From contig PEAA01000004.1 in the NCBI GenBank assembly GCA_002753275.1, forward strand, positions 1 through 40,803: 40,803 nt of DNA. Direction: 5' to 3'. The notes under the pieces are model-generated. The model saw only the letters and a program-made list of their open reading frames with translations, did no database searches and had not been told where the DNA came from. Below are positions 27,075 to 35,266 of the stretch, one piece after another. How positions within the stretch are numbered: position 1 is the first letter of the stretch; each line of letters starts with the position of its first letter. The DNA comes from Zetaproteobacteria bacterium. GTDB lineage: Bacteria; Pseudomonadota; Zetaproteobacteria; Mariprofundales; Mariprofundaceae. Both the position numbers and the translations under genes were made by a program.

Positions 27075-27998
27075 TTATTGTTGATCCGTTGGTGCTGTAT
27101 CTTGGGCGATGGCATTGGCTTTGTATCGTCCTATATTGAGCATCTCGCCCATATTGGCTTTTTCTGACAATACGGGAACGAGCTTGTTATCCAACGCACT
27201 CATGATGGTCATCATGCCAGGCCCATGCCCACCTAAAGGCGAGTCAGAGTGAATGACCATGCCGATAGTTATAGCATTCTTTCGATAGGTGCGACCATAA
27301 CAGTTATCATGATCGATGACGGCGACAAAATCCCCAAAGCGCAATTTGTCTAAACCATACTCTTTTATAGTCTCATCATCATGGCAAAGAATGTCGTAAT
27401 CGCCCGTGGTCATCGAGAGGGCGCCAATGCCTGATCCCATCGCATGGGCAGGGACGATGACATGCACGGGAACCTCGATTTTGCCATCTTCACGCTCGCT
27501 TAAGCCCCATCGCTGCAAAAGGTCAGGATCAATGTTGTAGATGAATACTTCGGGATGGTCGATGAACTTGATCCCTTGCCCCTGCGCTTTGACCAGAAAT
27601 TTATCATCATAGGTCAGTTTTTCGAGGGTTTGGTCATCAAAGTCGAGCATTAAATGTTCGACCCCTCCGTGATGGCCAATGACACGCCCGACGGCCCCTT
27701 TGGCTTCACCTGAGATGATTTTGACTTCGTTGCCGCAACAAGCCAGGAATTGATAGCCCGCTTCTGCTTTTTTGTTGCTGTGGGTGAATGTGGTTGAGAC
27801 GCCAGGCTCCAAGTGTTCACCAGCCCAGCCAAAAACGGAATCACCGACTTTAACATTGTATGAGATACCGCCGGTGGACGGCCAAGAAAAAATTTCGCCA
27901 GCAGCACCGACCTCAAATGGGGCCCATTGATGGGCGGGGGCGACGCCACCTTGTACGGCCATGATGACCAATTGATGACGGTTGGTAGTTAATGACAT
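27075..27998 (-). CDS. DUF4438 domain-containing protein
   Basis: A 307-aa protein matching the DUF4438 family by its overall pattern, including APFEVGAAGEIFSWPSTGGIS near the N-terminus, VIVPAHAMGSGIG in the middle and IHSDSPLGGHGPGM near the end. No signal peptide or membrane segment. The function is unknown. Conserved His, Asp and Gly clusters such as DHDNCYGRTYRK suggest an enzyme, but this is inference. Its start codon shares one base with the trmB stop (TAATG) and AGAGGCA precedes it, so it is coupled to trmB. Confidence 0.8.
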   Translation of the reverse strand: MSLTTNRHQLVIMAVQGGVAPAHQWAPFEVGAAGEIFSWPSTGGISYNVKVGDSVFGWAGEHLEPGVSTTFTHSNKKAEAGYQFLACCGNEVKIISGEAKGAVGRVIGHHGGVEHLMLDFDDQTLEKLTYDDKFLVKAQGQGIKFIDHPEVFIYNIDPDLLQRWGLSEREDGKIEVPVHVIVPAHAMGSGIGALSMTTGDYDILCHDDETIKEYGLDKLRFGDFVAVIDHDNCYGRTYRKNAITIGMVIHSDSPLGGHGPGMMTIMSALDNKLVPVLSEKANMGEMLNIGRYKANAIAQDTAPTDQQ

Positions 27999-28696
27999 TA
28001 CTGTGCCTCTGTTGAAAGTAATTCTGAATTTGGGGTGTTGGCAATTTTTTGATAGTGCAAGAAATAGCTGCGTCGTCCAGCATTGAGACCACGCGTTTCA
28101 AATTTGGTGTGTGGTCGATCCTCGTCACGAGGAATAAAACCATTTTCTGTGCCTAAGTTTTGCAACCCTGCGGTTTGATCAAGGATATCACGCATCCAGA
28201 TGGCAAGCTCTTCAATGTCACTGGCCAATTTAATAAAGCCACCCATTTTGAGGCGCGATGTTAGGAGTTGAGCAAAATCTTTCTGGATGATGCGCCGTTT
28301 GAAGTGTTTCTTTTTCGGCCAAGGGTCAGGATGATTGATGAAAATGCCATCGAGCGACTGGTCAGGAATGAGATGGTTGAGCACAAATTGTGCGGGTAGT
28401 TGTGAAATACGGCAGCGTTCAATGACGCCAACCTCATCAATTTTGCTCACAGCTTTAGCAACACCAGGAAGGTAAATTTCGATGCCGATCATCTGCCAAT
28501 CAAGGTGGGTTTGCGCCAGATGGGCTAAGAAGTCGCCATTACCAAAGCCAACCTCAAGCACGATCGGTTGGGTTAAATCAAGGCCGGTTTGGGCCAAGGT
28601 TGTTTCATTGGTCATCCCTATTTTAGGTAGCCATTGGGTGAGTTTAGCCTCTTGTCCTTTGGTGACAAAGCCATTTTTGCGACCATGGGTGCGCAT
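27998..28696 (-). CDS. trmB: tRNA (guanine-N7)-methyltransferase TrmB
   Basis: A SAM-dependent methyltransferase that makes m7G46 in tRNAs. Visible motifs are the conserved N-terminal GRKNGFVTKGQ, the SAM-binding VLEVGFGNGDFLA, the catalytic-region NHPDPWPKKKHFKRR, and DRPHTKFETRG near the end. The start is uncertain because no ribosome binding site is seen: ATG 28696 (232 aa), ATG 28741 (247 aa) and TTG 28762 (254 aa) are all possible. I prefer 28696, which places the conserved motif close to the N-terminus. A TATAAT hexamer on the minus strand at 28706-28711 would give a nearly leaderless transcript from that start. It is the first gene of the operon leading to addB-addA. Confidence 0.92.
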   Translation of the reverse strand: MRTHGRKNGFVTKGQEAKLTQWLPKIGMTNETTLAQTGLDLTQPIVLEVGFGNGDFLAHLAQTHLDWQMIGIEIYLPGVAKAVSKIDEVGVIERCRISQLPAQFVLNHLIPDQSLDGIFINHPDPWPKKKHFKRRIIQKDFAQLLTSRLKMGGFIKLASDIEELAIWMRDILDQTAGLQNLGTENGFIPRDEDRPHTKFETRGLNAGRRSYFLHYQKIANTPNSELLSTEAQ

Positions 28697-28823
28697 TTCA
28701 TGTTGATTATAATGTTGACGACATTCGGATGTTAAACGCATGCGGGCAATGGTAGCGCCCAACAGTTTTGAATGCTACGAATGGCTTGCGATGAGGCGAG
28801 ATCGTTGAAAGGGATCGTTGTTT

Positions 28824-29207
28824 TTACGGGTAGATATGTTTTTTTACTTCGTTGCGTAATTGGCTTTTTGAGAAGGGTTTGCGTACATAGCCGTTGCCAC
28901 CGACTTCAAGCCCTCTACGGATATCAGCATGCTTAAATCGAGCCGAGATAAAAATAATAGTGAGCTCTTTATGTCCCGCAGCGCGAAGCGCTTCGCATAC
29001 TTCGAATCCATCCATCTCTGGCATCATAATATCCAGGAGTACCATGTTGGGAAGTTGTTGTTCGATGTGTTCTAGGGCTTGCTTTCCATTGGAGACAAAG
29101 CATAAGTTATAACCAAAATCTTGCAGGAAGACTTCAACGAGTGCATGGCAATCTTGATCATCATCGACAACCAAAATCGTTTTGCTGTTGTGAGTCTCTG
29201 TCTTCAA
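28824..29207 (-). CDS. Single-domain response regulator
   Basis: A 127-aa receiver domain with acidic residues in VVDDDQD, phospho-acceptor D59 in LLDIMMPEMDG, and the conserved Lys110 in VRKPF. No output domain. The start is TTG 29207, with GGGG about 7 nt upstream. An ATG just upstream is out of frame and stops after two codons (ATG AAT TGA). The gene stands alone between trmB and tRNA-Pro. Its upstream region carries an unusual set of inverted repeats, listed separately, which may regulate it. The partner kinase is unknown. Confidence 0.9.
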   Translation of the reverse strand: MKTETHNSKTILVVDDDQDCHALVEVFLQDFGYNLCFVSNGKQALEHIEQQLPNMVLLDIMMPEMDGFEVCEALRAAGHKELTIIFISARFKHADIRRGLEVGGNGYVRKPFSKSQLRNEVKKHIYP

Positions 29208-29241
29208 TTCATTACCCCAAGTAACACTTTTTCATTAAGCT

Positions 29242-29259
29242 TGAAACAGTGCTGTTTCA
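29242..29259. promoter_or_regulatory. 18-bp inverted repeat upstream of the response regulator
   Basis: TGAAACAG and CTGTTTCA are perfect reverse complements separated by 2 nt. The element lies 35-52 nt upstream of the regulator start, a position suited to a dimeric repressor or activator. It does not match the E. coli LexA box. Confidence 0.5.
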
Positions 29260-29292
29260 GACTTGTCTGTATAGACGGCTTATGAATCCGTG

Positions 29293-29348
29293 GATTTAAC
29301 CGCACCTTTATCAAGGTTAAATCATAAACAGATCTGTGCGGTTAAGTC
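29293..29348. repeat. Three-armed inverted repeat allowing two exclusive hairpins
   Basis: Arm A (29293-29305, GATTTAACCGCAC) can pair with arm C (29336-29348, GTGCGGTTAAGTC) over 13 bp with one G-U. The first nine bases of A are also an exact complement of arm B (29315-29323, GGTTAAATC). A can therefore pair with B or C, not both. The element lies between tRNA-Pro and the response regulator, both on the minus strand. Confidence 0.6.
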
Positions 29349-29390
29349 AAATTGTCATGTAGATAACGATGGAGATGTTTTTATAGAGAG

Positions 29391-29467
29391 TGGTCGGGAC
29401 GGCAGGATTTGAACCTGCGACCACCAGACCCCCAGTCTGGTGCGCTACCAGGCTGCGCTACGCCCCG
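29391..29467 (-). tRNA. tRNA-Pro (anticodon GGG)
   Basis: The minus strand gives a complete 77-nt cloverleaf. The acceptor arms CGGGGCG and CGTCCCG pair with one G-U. The D-arm is GCGCAGCCTGGTAGCGC, the anticodon stem is CCAGA/TCTGG with loop CTGGGGG (anticodon GGG), and the T-arm contains GGTTCAAATCC. The 3' CCA is encoded (TGG on the plus strand at 29391-29393). It reads CCC and CCU proline codons. Confidence 0.97.
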
Positions 29468-29776
29468 ATTTATGTGGTGTGAAATCACATCGATCATCAC
29501 ACCCGCGCCAATTTGCGGAGCGCAACTATAGCCCTCTTGGGGATGGATTCAATAGAGAAAACGGTGGCAGTATCATGGTTCGCGATTCTATGTTACAATT
29601 TGCCACCTTATTTGCCACAAATGTAGAACTCTGTTTGACGGAGGTGGGTGTAAACCTAGTTTGCATCATCTTTAATGAGGTGGATGATATTTTGCAGAAT
29701 CATCCTTTGAAGATGCGTTGTTGGTTAATGATAGATATTGAATGATTATCTGTAATAAACAAGTGAAGGATGTCCC
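29468..29776. other. 309-bp intergenic region between tRNA-Pro and the yfgM-like gene
   Basis: Holds the divergent start regions of tRNA-Pro (minus) and the yfgM operon (plus). Near the tRNA, GGTGTGA (29476-29482) and TCACACC (29497-29503) form an inverted repeat in the predicted 5' tRNA leader. A plus-strand frame from ATG 29575 to 29745 could encode 56 residues without recognisable features; I do not call it a gene. No terminator is seen. Confidence 0.5.
29525..29552 (-). promoter_or_regulatory. Predicted promoter of tRNA-Pro
   Basis: On the minus strand TTGAAT (29547-29552) and TATAGT (29525-29530) are 16 nt apart. The bases after the -10 are GC-rich (TGCGCTCC), as in stable-RNA promoters under stringent control. 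Transcription would start near 29518, giving a 5' leader of about 50 nt. Confidence 0.5.
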
Positions 29777-30433
29777 ATGAGTGATGTGACGAAAAATGAA
29801 GCAGTAGATGCGATTCTCGTTGAGGAGATGCAAGAGCTAAAGCGCGATATGCAATCGGCCAAAGTGGTAGCTTGGATGGAAGAGCATAAAAACCTGTTGA
29901 TGGGCACGGTTGCGGCCGGTGTGGTTCTTTTGTTTGCGGGAAGTTTTTATCTTGAAAGTCAACGCACTTATCGTTCATCGGCCGCGACCCTGTATCAACA
30001 AGCATTGATGGCAACGGATGCAAAGAGCAAAGGGACTTTGATGGGGGCGGTTGTAGAAAATTTTTCAGATACTGCATATGCTGATTTGGCCAAGATTCAA
30101 CTTGCGGTAGGCGAGTCTCGTGAATCGATGTTGCAAGCTGTTCTTAGCAACAATGCCCTTGAAAAAGAGATGCTCTGGCAAGTTCGACTCGATTTGGCCG
30201 ATTACTACATCCAGCAAGGTGCGGTTGAAAAGGCAAATGGGTTACTTCAAGTCGCGGTTGGAACACAATATGAAGAGCTGAAGCAGTATTTACTTTACCA
30301 AACTGCAACAACCGATGACGCGCGTCGTAAACATTTAGAAAAAGGTTTGGCAGCTGCATCGAACGATGCGGAGCTTCAGCAACAGATGAAGAGAGCCTTG
30401 GCGGCCTTGCAAATGGCGAAGTCATCGTTATGA
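29777..30433 (+). CDS. YfgM-like membrane-anchored tetratricopeptide protein
   Basis: A 218-aa protein with a short cytoplasmic N-terminus, one transmembrane helix at about residues 41-60 (LLMGTVAAGVVLLFAGSFYL), and a periplasmic helical TPR-like domain. This is the YfgM layout; in E. coli YfgM associates with SecYEG and hands clients to periplasmic chaperones. ATG 29777 has AAGGATG upstream. It overlaps bamB by 4 nt (ATGA), and the yfgM-bamB-der order is conserved in gammaproteobacteria, which supports the name more than sequence similarity alone. Confidence 0.83.
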   Translation: MSDVTKNEAVDAILVEEMQELKRDMQSAKVVAWMEEHKNLLMGTVAAGVVLLFAGSFYLESQRTYRSSAATLYQQALMATDAKSKGTLMGAVVENFSDTAYADLAKIQLAVGESRESMLQAVLSNNALEKEMLWQVRLDLADYYIQQGAVEKANGLLQVAVGTQYEELKQYLLYQTATTDDARRKHLEKGLAAASNDAELQQQMKRALAALQMAKSSL

Positions 30434-31611
30434 AAAAAACGCTCTATACATTGATGGTCGTGGTTCCCATGGTGGCAAGTTGCGCATGGGTGAAAGAGCA
30501 GACTCTTTTTCAACAGGATCAACCGGTGGCAGCTGCGGAGCATGTGGCAGCGGTGCCCAGTCGCGAAGGGATTACTCAACTGTGGAAGATTGATATTGAT
30601 CAGCGTTTGTTGGGGCATACCTATGGTTATAGCACCCCCGTGGCGACGGATCATCTTGTGATTGCAGGCTCTCAAGATGGCTTTGCACGCGTCTATCGTT
30701 TAAGTGATGGCCGTGAAAAATTCTCCATTGCACTGCGTGAAGTGTGTGACTCAGGGGCAGCTCAATTCTCCAATGGTTTGATTGCACTTGCGGATAGTGC
30801 GGGGGTGTTGTATGGCATTGATCCTGAGAAAGGCACGCTTGCATGGCAATATCAACTCTCTTCCGTTTTGGTCTCCGCACCGATTGTGGTAGGGGATGAT
30901 ATTTTGGTGCAAACCGTGGACAACAGCATCTATCGTATTTCCGCAACAGGTGAAAAACGGTGGAGTTATACGGGACAGCCCAGTGGTCTTAATATGTATT
31001 TGACGGCATCGCCGATGTTGCATGATAATGTGATTTATAGTGTTTTTGCTAATGGTGAATCTGTGGCGATTGATGTTGACTCAGGAATGTTGAAGTGGCG
31101 TCGTCAATTGATTTTGGATCCTGATGCTGCGGTGTTGAGCGAGTTGCGCGCACCGATGGCGACTCCAGTGTGGTTGGATAAATTTGTGCTGGGTATGCAA
31201 GAGGGTGTCGATGCGGTTTTGGTGGCATTTTATCAGGGCGATTTGATGGTACTCTCGGCCAAAGATGGCTCGCCCATGATTTCGTTGCCGATTTCCATGA
31301 AAACATCACCTGTAGTTGATGGGCACCATCTCTTTGTTGCCGATACGGAAGGGATGCTTCAGTCGATCAATTTGCAGGATGGTAGCACGCTTTGGAAACA
31401 GAAGATCTCAACGCGGGAATTGAGTGGGTTAACATTATCGGGGCAATATTTATGGCTGACAGATGATGAAGGTTGGGTGACCCGCGTCAATTTGCAGGGT
31501 GAACCGCTGGGGCGTTTGAAGTTGCAAGGGCGTATTGATCGTGCCCCCGTCGCGTTGCCCGATGGCGTGCTGGTGCGTAGCAATCAAGGCCTGCTTACCC
31601 GTTTACAATAA
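30430..31611 (+). CDS. bamB: Outer membrane assembly lipoprotein BamB
   Basis: A 393-aa lipoprotein with signal peptide and lipobox ending VASC. The mature part consists of repeated beta-propeller blades of the PQQ-like type, with recurring patterns such as GVLYGIDPEKGTLAWQYQL, GESVAIDVDSGMLKWRRQL and GMLQSINLQDGSTLWKQKI. BamB is part of the BAM complex that inserts outer-membrane beta-barrels. Length equals E. coli BamB (392 aa). It lies between the yfgM-like gene and der, its usual place. Confidence 0.94.
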   Translation: MKKTLYTLMVVVPMVASCAWVKEQTLFQQDQPVAAAEHVAAVPSREGITQLWKIDIDQRLLGHTYGYSTPVATDHLVIAGSQDGFARVYRLSDGREKFSIALREVCDSGAAQFSNGLIALADSAGVLYGIDPEKGTLAWQYQLSSVLVSAPIVVGDDILVQTVDNSIYRISATGEKRWSYTGQPSGLNMYLTASPMLHDNVIYSVFANGESVAIDVDSGMLKWRRQLILDPDAAVLSELRAPMATPVWLDKFVLGMQEGVDAVLVAFYQGDLMVLSAKDGSPMISLPISMKTSPVVDGHHLFVADTEGMLQSINLQDGSTLWKQKISTRELSGLTLSGQYLWLTDDEGWVTRVNLQGEPLGRLKLQGRIDRAPVALPDGVLVRSNQGLLTRLQ

Positions 31612-31641
31612 ATTAACGATCAACGAAAGGTTGTCATTACC

Positions 31642-33012
31642 ATGTTAGAAACTCAAAAAATATTGCCCGTCATTGCGATTGTTGGACGCCCCAATGTAGG
31701 CAAGTCGACGCTTTTTAATCGATTGCTTGGTCAACGAAAAGCCATTGTTGGCGATCGTCCCGGTGTGACGGTTGACCGTTTGGAAAGCGATTGCGATATG
31801 GATGGCGTGCGTGTGATGCTGGTCGATACCGGCGGGATTGGCGAAACACAGCATGAAGATGTGATGCAAGCGGGTATTGATCATCAAGTGGAAGCGGCAT
31901 TGCATGTGGCCGATGCGGTGATGTTTGCTGTAGATGCCCATGCCGGCCCCACCATGGTGGATATGAACATTGCCAAAAAACTGCGTCGTCAAAAAATCCC
32001 AGTCTATTTGATTGTTAATAAAGCGGAAAAGCCTGATGTAGCGCTTGAGTTTTACTCGCTCGGTCTGGGCGATCCGATTCCTGTCTCGGCTGTGCATGGC
32101 CATGGCATTAAGGAGTTGATGGCACGGTTGGGTAATTTTGTTCGGCAAGAATTGTCGCATTTGATGGATGAGCCCGATGATGTTGATCCCATTGCCAATA
32201 TTTCGGTCATTGGCCGCCCTAATGTGGGCAAGTCAACCTTGATGAATACTTGGCTCGGTGAAGATCGTATGGTGGTCAGCCCCATTGCGGGTACGACCCG
32301 TGATGCCATTGATCAGTTGCTTCCTTATGGCAACGAAGGGGGTGTCGTTCGCTTGGTTGATACGGCGGGGCAGCGTAAACATGGTCGTATTTCCGATGTG
32401 ATTGAGTTTGTGGCGCGGGTGAAAGCGGTGCAAGCCTTTAAACGCGCTGATGCGGCGGTCATGGTTTTGGATGGTTCCGAAGGGATTGTTGAGCAGGACA
32501 TGCGTTTGATGCGTTTGGCGCAAGATGAGGGGTGTTCACTGATTGTGGCGGTGAATAAATCGGATCTGTTGTCAGAGCAAGAGTGGAACTATTTTAAAGA
32601 GCGTTTACATTTTCGTATGCGTGGAATGACTGATATCCCCGTTTTTAAAATCTCAGCACAAGAGCGCTTTGGCACGCGAAAATTGCTTGATGAGGCGGTG
32701 AAAGCCTCCAAAAACAACCATTTCACCCTAGGAACGGGCGAGTTGAACCGTTGGTTGGAAGATCTACAAGAGCATATGCATGCACCGAGTGATGATGGCA
32801 ATGCGGTGCGTTTGAAGTATGCCTCGCAAGTGGCAACCCATCCACCGACCTTTAAGGTTTTTAGTAATCGCCCAAGCAGGGTGAAAGCCTCCTATTTGCG
32901 TCACATGGAGCAGAGCTTTAGAAAGGCTTTTAATTTGCCAGGCGTACCCATTCGCTGGCTTTTTGATGGTTCAGAAAATCCTTATGCCCCCAAGAAAAAA
33001 CGCCGAGATTGA
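31642..33012 (+). CDS. der: Tandem GTPase Der (EngA), 50S ribosome assembly
   Basis: A 456-aa protein with two G domains in tandem. Both have the P-loop GRPNVGKST (near residues 15 and 191), each followed by a DTGG or DTAGQ motif and by NKAEK or NKSDL. A C-terminal KH-like domain ends in a basic tail (KKKRRD). The length is normal for the family. It is an essential factor for late 50S assembly. It is followed after 3 nt by ratA. Confidence 0.98.
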   Translation: MLETQKILPVIAIVGRPNVGKSTLFNRLLGQRKAIVGDRPGVTVDRLESDCDMDGVRVMLVDTGGIGETQHEDVMQAGIDHQVEAALHVADAVMFAVDAHAGPTMVDMNIAKKLRRQKIPVYLIVNKAEKPDVALEFYSLGLGDPIPVSAVHGHGIKELMARLGNFVRQELSHLMDEPDDVDPIANISVIGRPNVGKSTLMNTWLGEDRMVVSPIAGTTRDAIDQLLPYGNEGGVVRLVDTAGQRKHGRISDVIEFVARVKAVQAFKRADAAVMVLDGSEGIVEQDMRLMRLAQDEGCSLIVAVNKSDLLSEQEWNYFKERLHFRMRGMTDIPVFKISAQERFGTRKLLDEAVKASKNNHFTLGTGELNRWLEDLQEHMHAPSDDGNAVRLKYASQVATHPPTFKVFSNRPSRVKASYLRHMEQSFRKAFNLPGVPIRWLFDGSENPYAPKKKRRD

Positions 33013-33015
33013 TCG

Positions 33016-33456
33016 ATGCATGCGTTTGAAGAGACAAAAATTATCCCATGCCAAGCCAAAGATTTTTTTGATATCGTCTTGGATATTTCAGCATACCCCG
33101 ATTTTTTACCCTGGGTGAGCCGTGCTTCGGTGCTTAGCCGCACGGAGCATGCGTTGACGGCAGAGCTTGTCGCTTCGCTTGCGGGCAAAGAGTATAGCTT
33201 TCAAACCACAGATACCTTCGAAAAACATGCCCATATCGACATTCGCTTGTTGAATGGCCCGTTTAAGTTTCTAGAGAGTTTTTGGAGTTTTGAAAATCTT
33301 GGTGAGCATTCATGCCGTGTCCACTTCTCCATTGAATTTGCTTTTAATAGTCGGATGCTTGATTTGATTGCGGCGCCTATCTTTTCGGTTGCCTGCAAAT
33401 CGATGGTTCACTCGTTTGAGAAGCGGGTGCAGGCGATTCATGGGAAACTATGTTAG
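33016..33456 (+). CDS. ratA: RatA/Coq10-like START-domain protein
   Basis: A 146-aa polyketide-cyclase/START-fold protein (COQ10 group). The pattern DFFDIVLDISAYPDFLPWVSRASV at the start and IEFAFNSRMLDLIAAPIF near the C-terminus are typical of RatA. E. coli RatA was reported to block 70S formation as a toxin, whereas COQ10-like relatives bind ubiquinone; which role applies here is unknown. It overlaps rnfH by 7 nt (ATGTTAG), and the pair ratA-rnfH is conserved in proteobacteria. Confidence 0.9.
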   Translation: MHAFEETKIIPCQAKDFFDIVLDISAYPDFLPWVSRASVLSRTEHALTAELVASLAGKEYSFQTTDTFEKHAHIDIRLLNGPFKFLESFWSFENLGEHSCRVHFSIEFAFNSRMLDLIAAPIFSVACKSMVHSFEKRVQAIHGKLC

Positions 33457-33761
33457 TGCGGGTCATTTATGCGCGACCGGCAGAGCAGTGGCAAGAAGTG
33501 TTGGATGTGCCTGAAGGTTCGACGGTCGCGGAGGTACTCAATGTTAGCACGATTCATGAGAAGTTTTCTGATCTTGATTTAAGTCAGCATAAGCTGGGTG
33601 TTTTTGGGAAACTTGTGAAGATGGATGAAGTGTTGTTTGAGAATGATCGTATTGAGATTTACCGCGCACTTCCCGCGAAACCGCGTAATGCCCATGCTGC
33701 TGAAGATAAAAAAGCGCGTATTCGCGCCAAAAAAGAGCGTGTTGCCGAGCAAGAAGGTTAA
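33450..33761 (+). CDS. rnfH: RnfH-family ubiquitin-like protein
   Basis: A 103-aa protein of the RnfH (PF03658) family with a beta-grasp fold. Typical are the start VRVIYARPAEQWQEVLDVPEGSTVAEVL, the LGVFGKLV segment, and the conserved NDRIEIYRAL followed by a basic helix (KKARIRAKKERVAEQEG). Its function is not established; it was once proposed as an antitoxin partner of RatA, and that assignment remains doubtful. The start overlaps the ratA stop. Confidence 0.92.
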   Translation: MLVRVIYARPAEQWQEVLDVPEGSTVAEVLNVSTIHEKFSDLDLSQHKLGVFGKLVKMDEVLFENDRIEIYRALPAKPRNAHAAEDKKARIRAKKERVAEQEG

Positions 33762-33856
33762 AGGGTTTATCAAGTTTTTTTCATCGTTTATTCATGATAT
33801 AGATGTCCAATTGGCTGATATTTCACGCGATGGAGTTCGCAATCAAAGGAGTTTAA

Positions 33857-35251
33857 ATGTCTCGAATTGTTCGTATGATCATTTTTAGTATAGGGGTGAT
33901 GGTCTCCCCGATGTTCGCAATTGCGATGCCGGAGAGTTTTGCTGATCTTGCTGAACAGCAGCGCAGTTCTGTGGTGAATATCAGTACCACGAAGGTTGTG
34001 CATGCCCAACCATTTACGATGCCGCAAACCCCCTTTGGGCCACAGTTTGATGATATGTTCCGCGAGTTTTTCCGTCATCAACAGCCACAGCAAGATCGTC
34101 AAGCCCAAGGCATGGGAACGGGGTTTATTTTATCGCATGATGGTTATGTCGTGACCAACTTTCATGTGGTTGATGGTGCCGATGAGGTGACTGTCAAAAC
34201 CAGTGATGGCAAAGAGCTTAAAGCTGAAGTGATCGGTATGGATTCAAAATTGGATTTGGCGTTGTTGAAAGTTGATGCCAAACGGTTGCATCCTATTATT
34301 TTAGGTGACTCTGATGCGTTGCGTGTTGGTGATTGGGTTGTCGCCATTGGTAACCCCTTTGGCTTGGAACAGACGGTCACGGCAGGGATTGTTTCAGCCA
34401 AAGGCCGTGTGATTGGTGCAGGGCCTTATGATAGTTTCATTCAAACCGATGCGGCGATCAACCCTGGCAATTCAGGCGGGCCACTTTTTAATGTGAAGGG
34501 TGAAGTGATTGGGATCAATACCGCCATTTATTCGCGTAGCGGAGGGAATAATGGTATTGGCTTTGCTATTCCGATCAATTTGGCCAAGTCTGTATTTGAT
34601 GATTTAAAAGAGAGTGGTCATGTGCAGCGCGCCCGTTTGGGGGTCGCAATTCGTGATCTTGATGATGAGATGGCCAAAGGGCTTGGGCTTGAGAGCAAAC
34701 GCGGGGCATTGGTTCCACAAGTTGAGGCGGGATCGGCAGCCGATAAAGCGGGAATTCAAGCGGGGGATGTCATTGTCGCCCTCGATGATCAAGTGATTAA
34801 CAATGCCCATGAACTGCCCATTAAAGTGGCGAGTCATAAACCCGGTGATCGGGTGATGGTGAAGATCATTCGTAACGGTAAAACGATGGTGGTGCCTGTT
34901 GTGGTGGAAGAGATGCCAGAAGAGCAAGCGTCTAATTCACCTAAAACGCGTGTGAGCCAAGCGCAAAGTTTTGGTATGGCACTGGGAGAGTTGAGCAGCA
35001 AAGATCGCGATGTGTTACGCACCCGTGCTGAATATGGGGTGGTTGTGCGTGAAGTGCAGCAAGGTTCGCAAGGGGAAGCTTCGGGCATCCAGCGAGGTGA
35101 TGTGATTGTGAAGGTTAATGGTCATCCAGTAAAATCAGTGGCTGATTTTGAAGAGCAGGCCAAGTCATTGGAAGAGGGGCAAGCATTGCGGGTGTTGATT
35201 GATCGTCGTGGCGATCAAGTCTTTACCATGCTCTACCCCTCATCCAAGTAA
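33857..35251 (+). CDS. DegP/DegQ-type periplasmic serine protease
   Basis: A 464-aa Do-family protease/chaperone. A signal peptide (MIIFSIGVMVSPMFAIA) precedes the trypsin-like domain with catalytic triad H103 (TNFHVVDG), D133 (KLDLALL) and S206 (NPGNSGGP). Two PDZ domains follow, one with AGIQAGDVIVALDDQ and one with GIQRGDVIVKVNGH. A short LA-loop and the sequence type are closer to DegQ/MucD than to E. coli DegP, so I give no exact symbol. It degrades or holds misfolded exported proteins. It stands 95 nt after rnfH and 15 nt before a glutaredoxin-like gene. Confidence 0.95.
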   Translation: MSRIVRMIIFSIGVMVSPMFAIAMPESFADLAEQQRSSVVNISTTKVVHAQPFTMPQTPFGPQFDDMFREFFRHQQPQQDRQAQGMGTGFILSHDGYVVTNFHVVDGADEVTVKTSDGKELKAEVIGMDSKLDLALLKVDAKRLHPIILGDSDALRVGDWVVAIGNPFGLEQTVTAGIVSAKGRVIGAGPYDSFIQTDAAINPGNSGGPLFNVKGEVIGINTAIYSRSGGNNGIGFAIPINLAKSVFDDLKESGHVQRARLGVAIRDLDDEMAKGLGLESKRGALVPQVEAGSAADKAGIQAGDVIVALDDQVINNAHELPIKVASHKPGDRVMVKIIRNGKTMVVPVVVEEMPEEQASNSPKTRVSQAQSFGMALGELSSKDRDVLRTRAEYGVVVREVQQGSQGEASGIQRGDVIVKVNGHPVKSVADFEEQAKSLEEGQALRVLIDRRGDQVFTMLYPSSK

Positions 35252-35266
35252 AACTGGGCGAATCGA

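Noticed and set aside
29391-29467. tRNA-Pro as attachment site for the accessory region
   Set aside because: The defence genes begin 6 kb away, no integrase is present and no partial copy of the tRNA end was noticed.
29472-29490. CRP/FNR-like site (TGTGA and TCACA half-sites)
   Set aside because: The half-sites are only 2 nt apart instead of about 6, so they do not match the CRP spacing.
29575-29745. Possible 56-codon gene upstream of the yfgM-like gene
   Set aside because: No ribosome binding site, no recognisable motif and unusual composition; more likely untranslated leader DNA.
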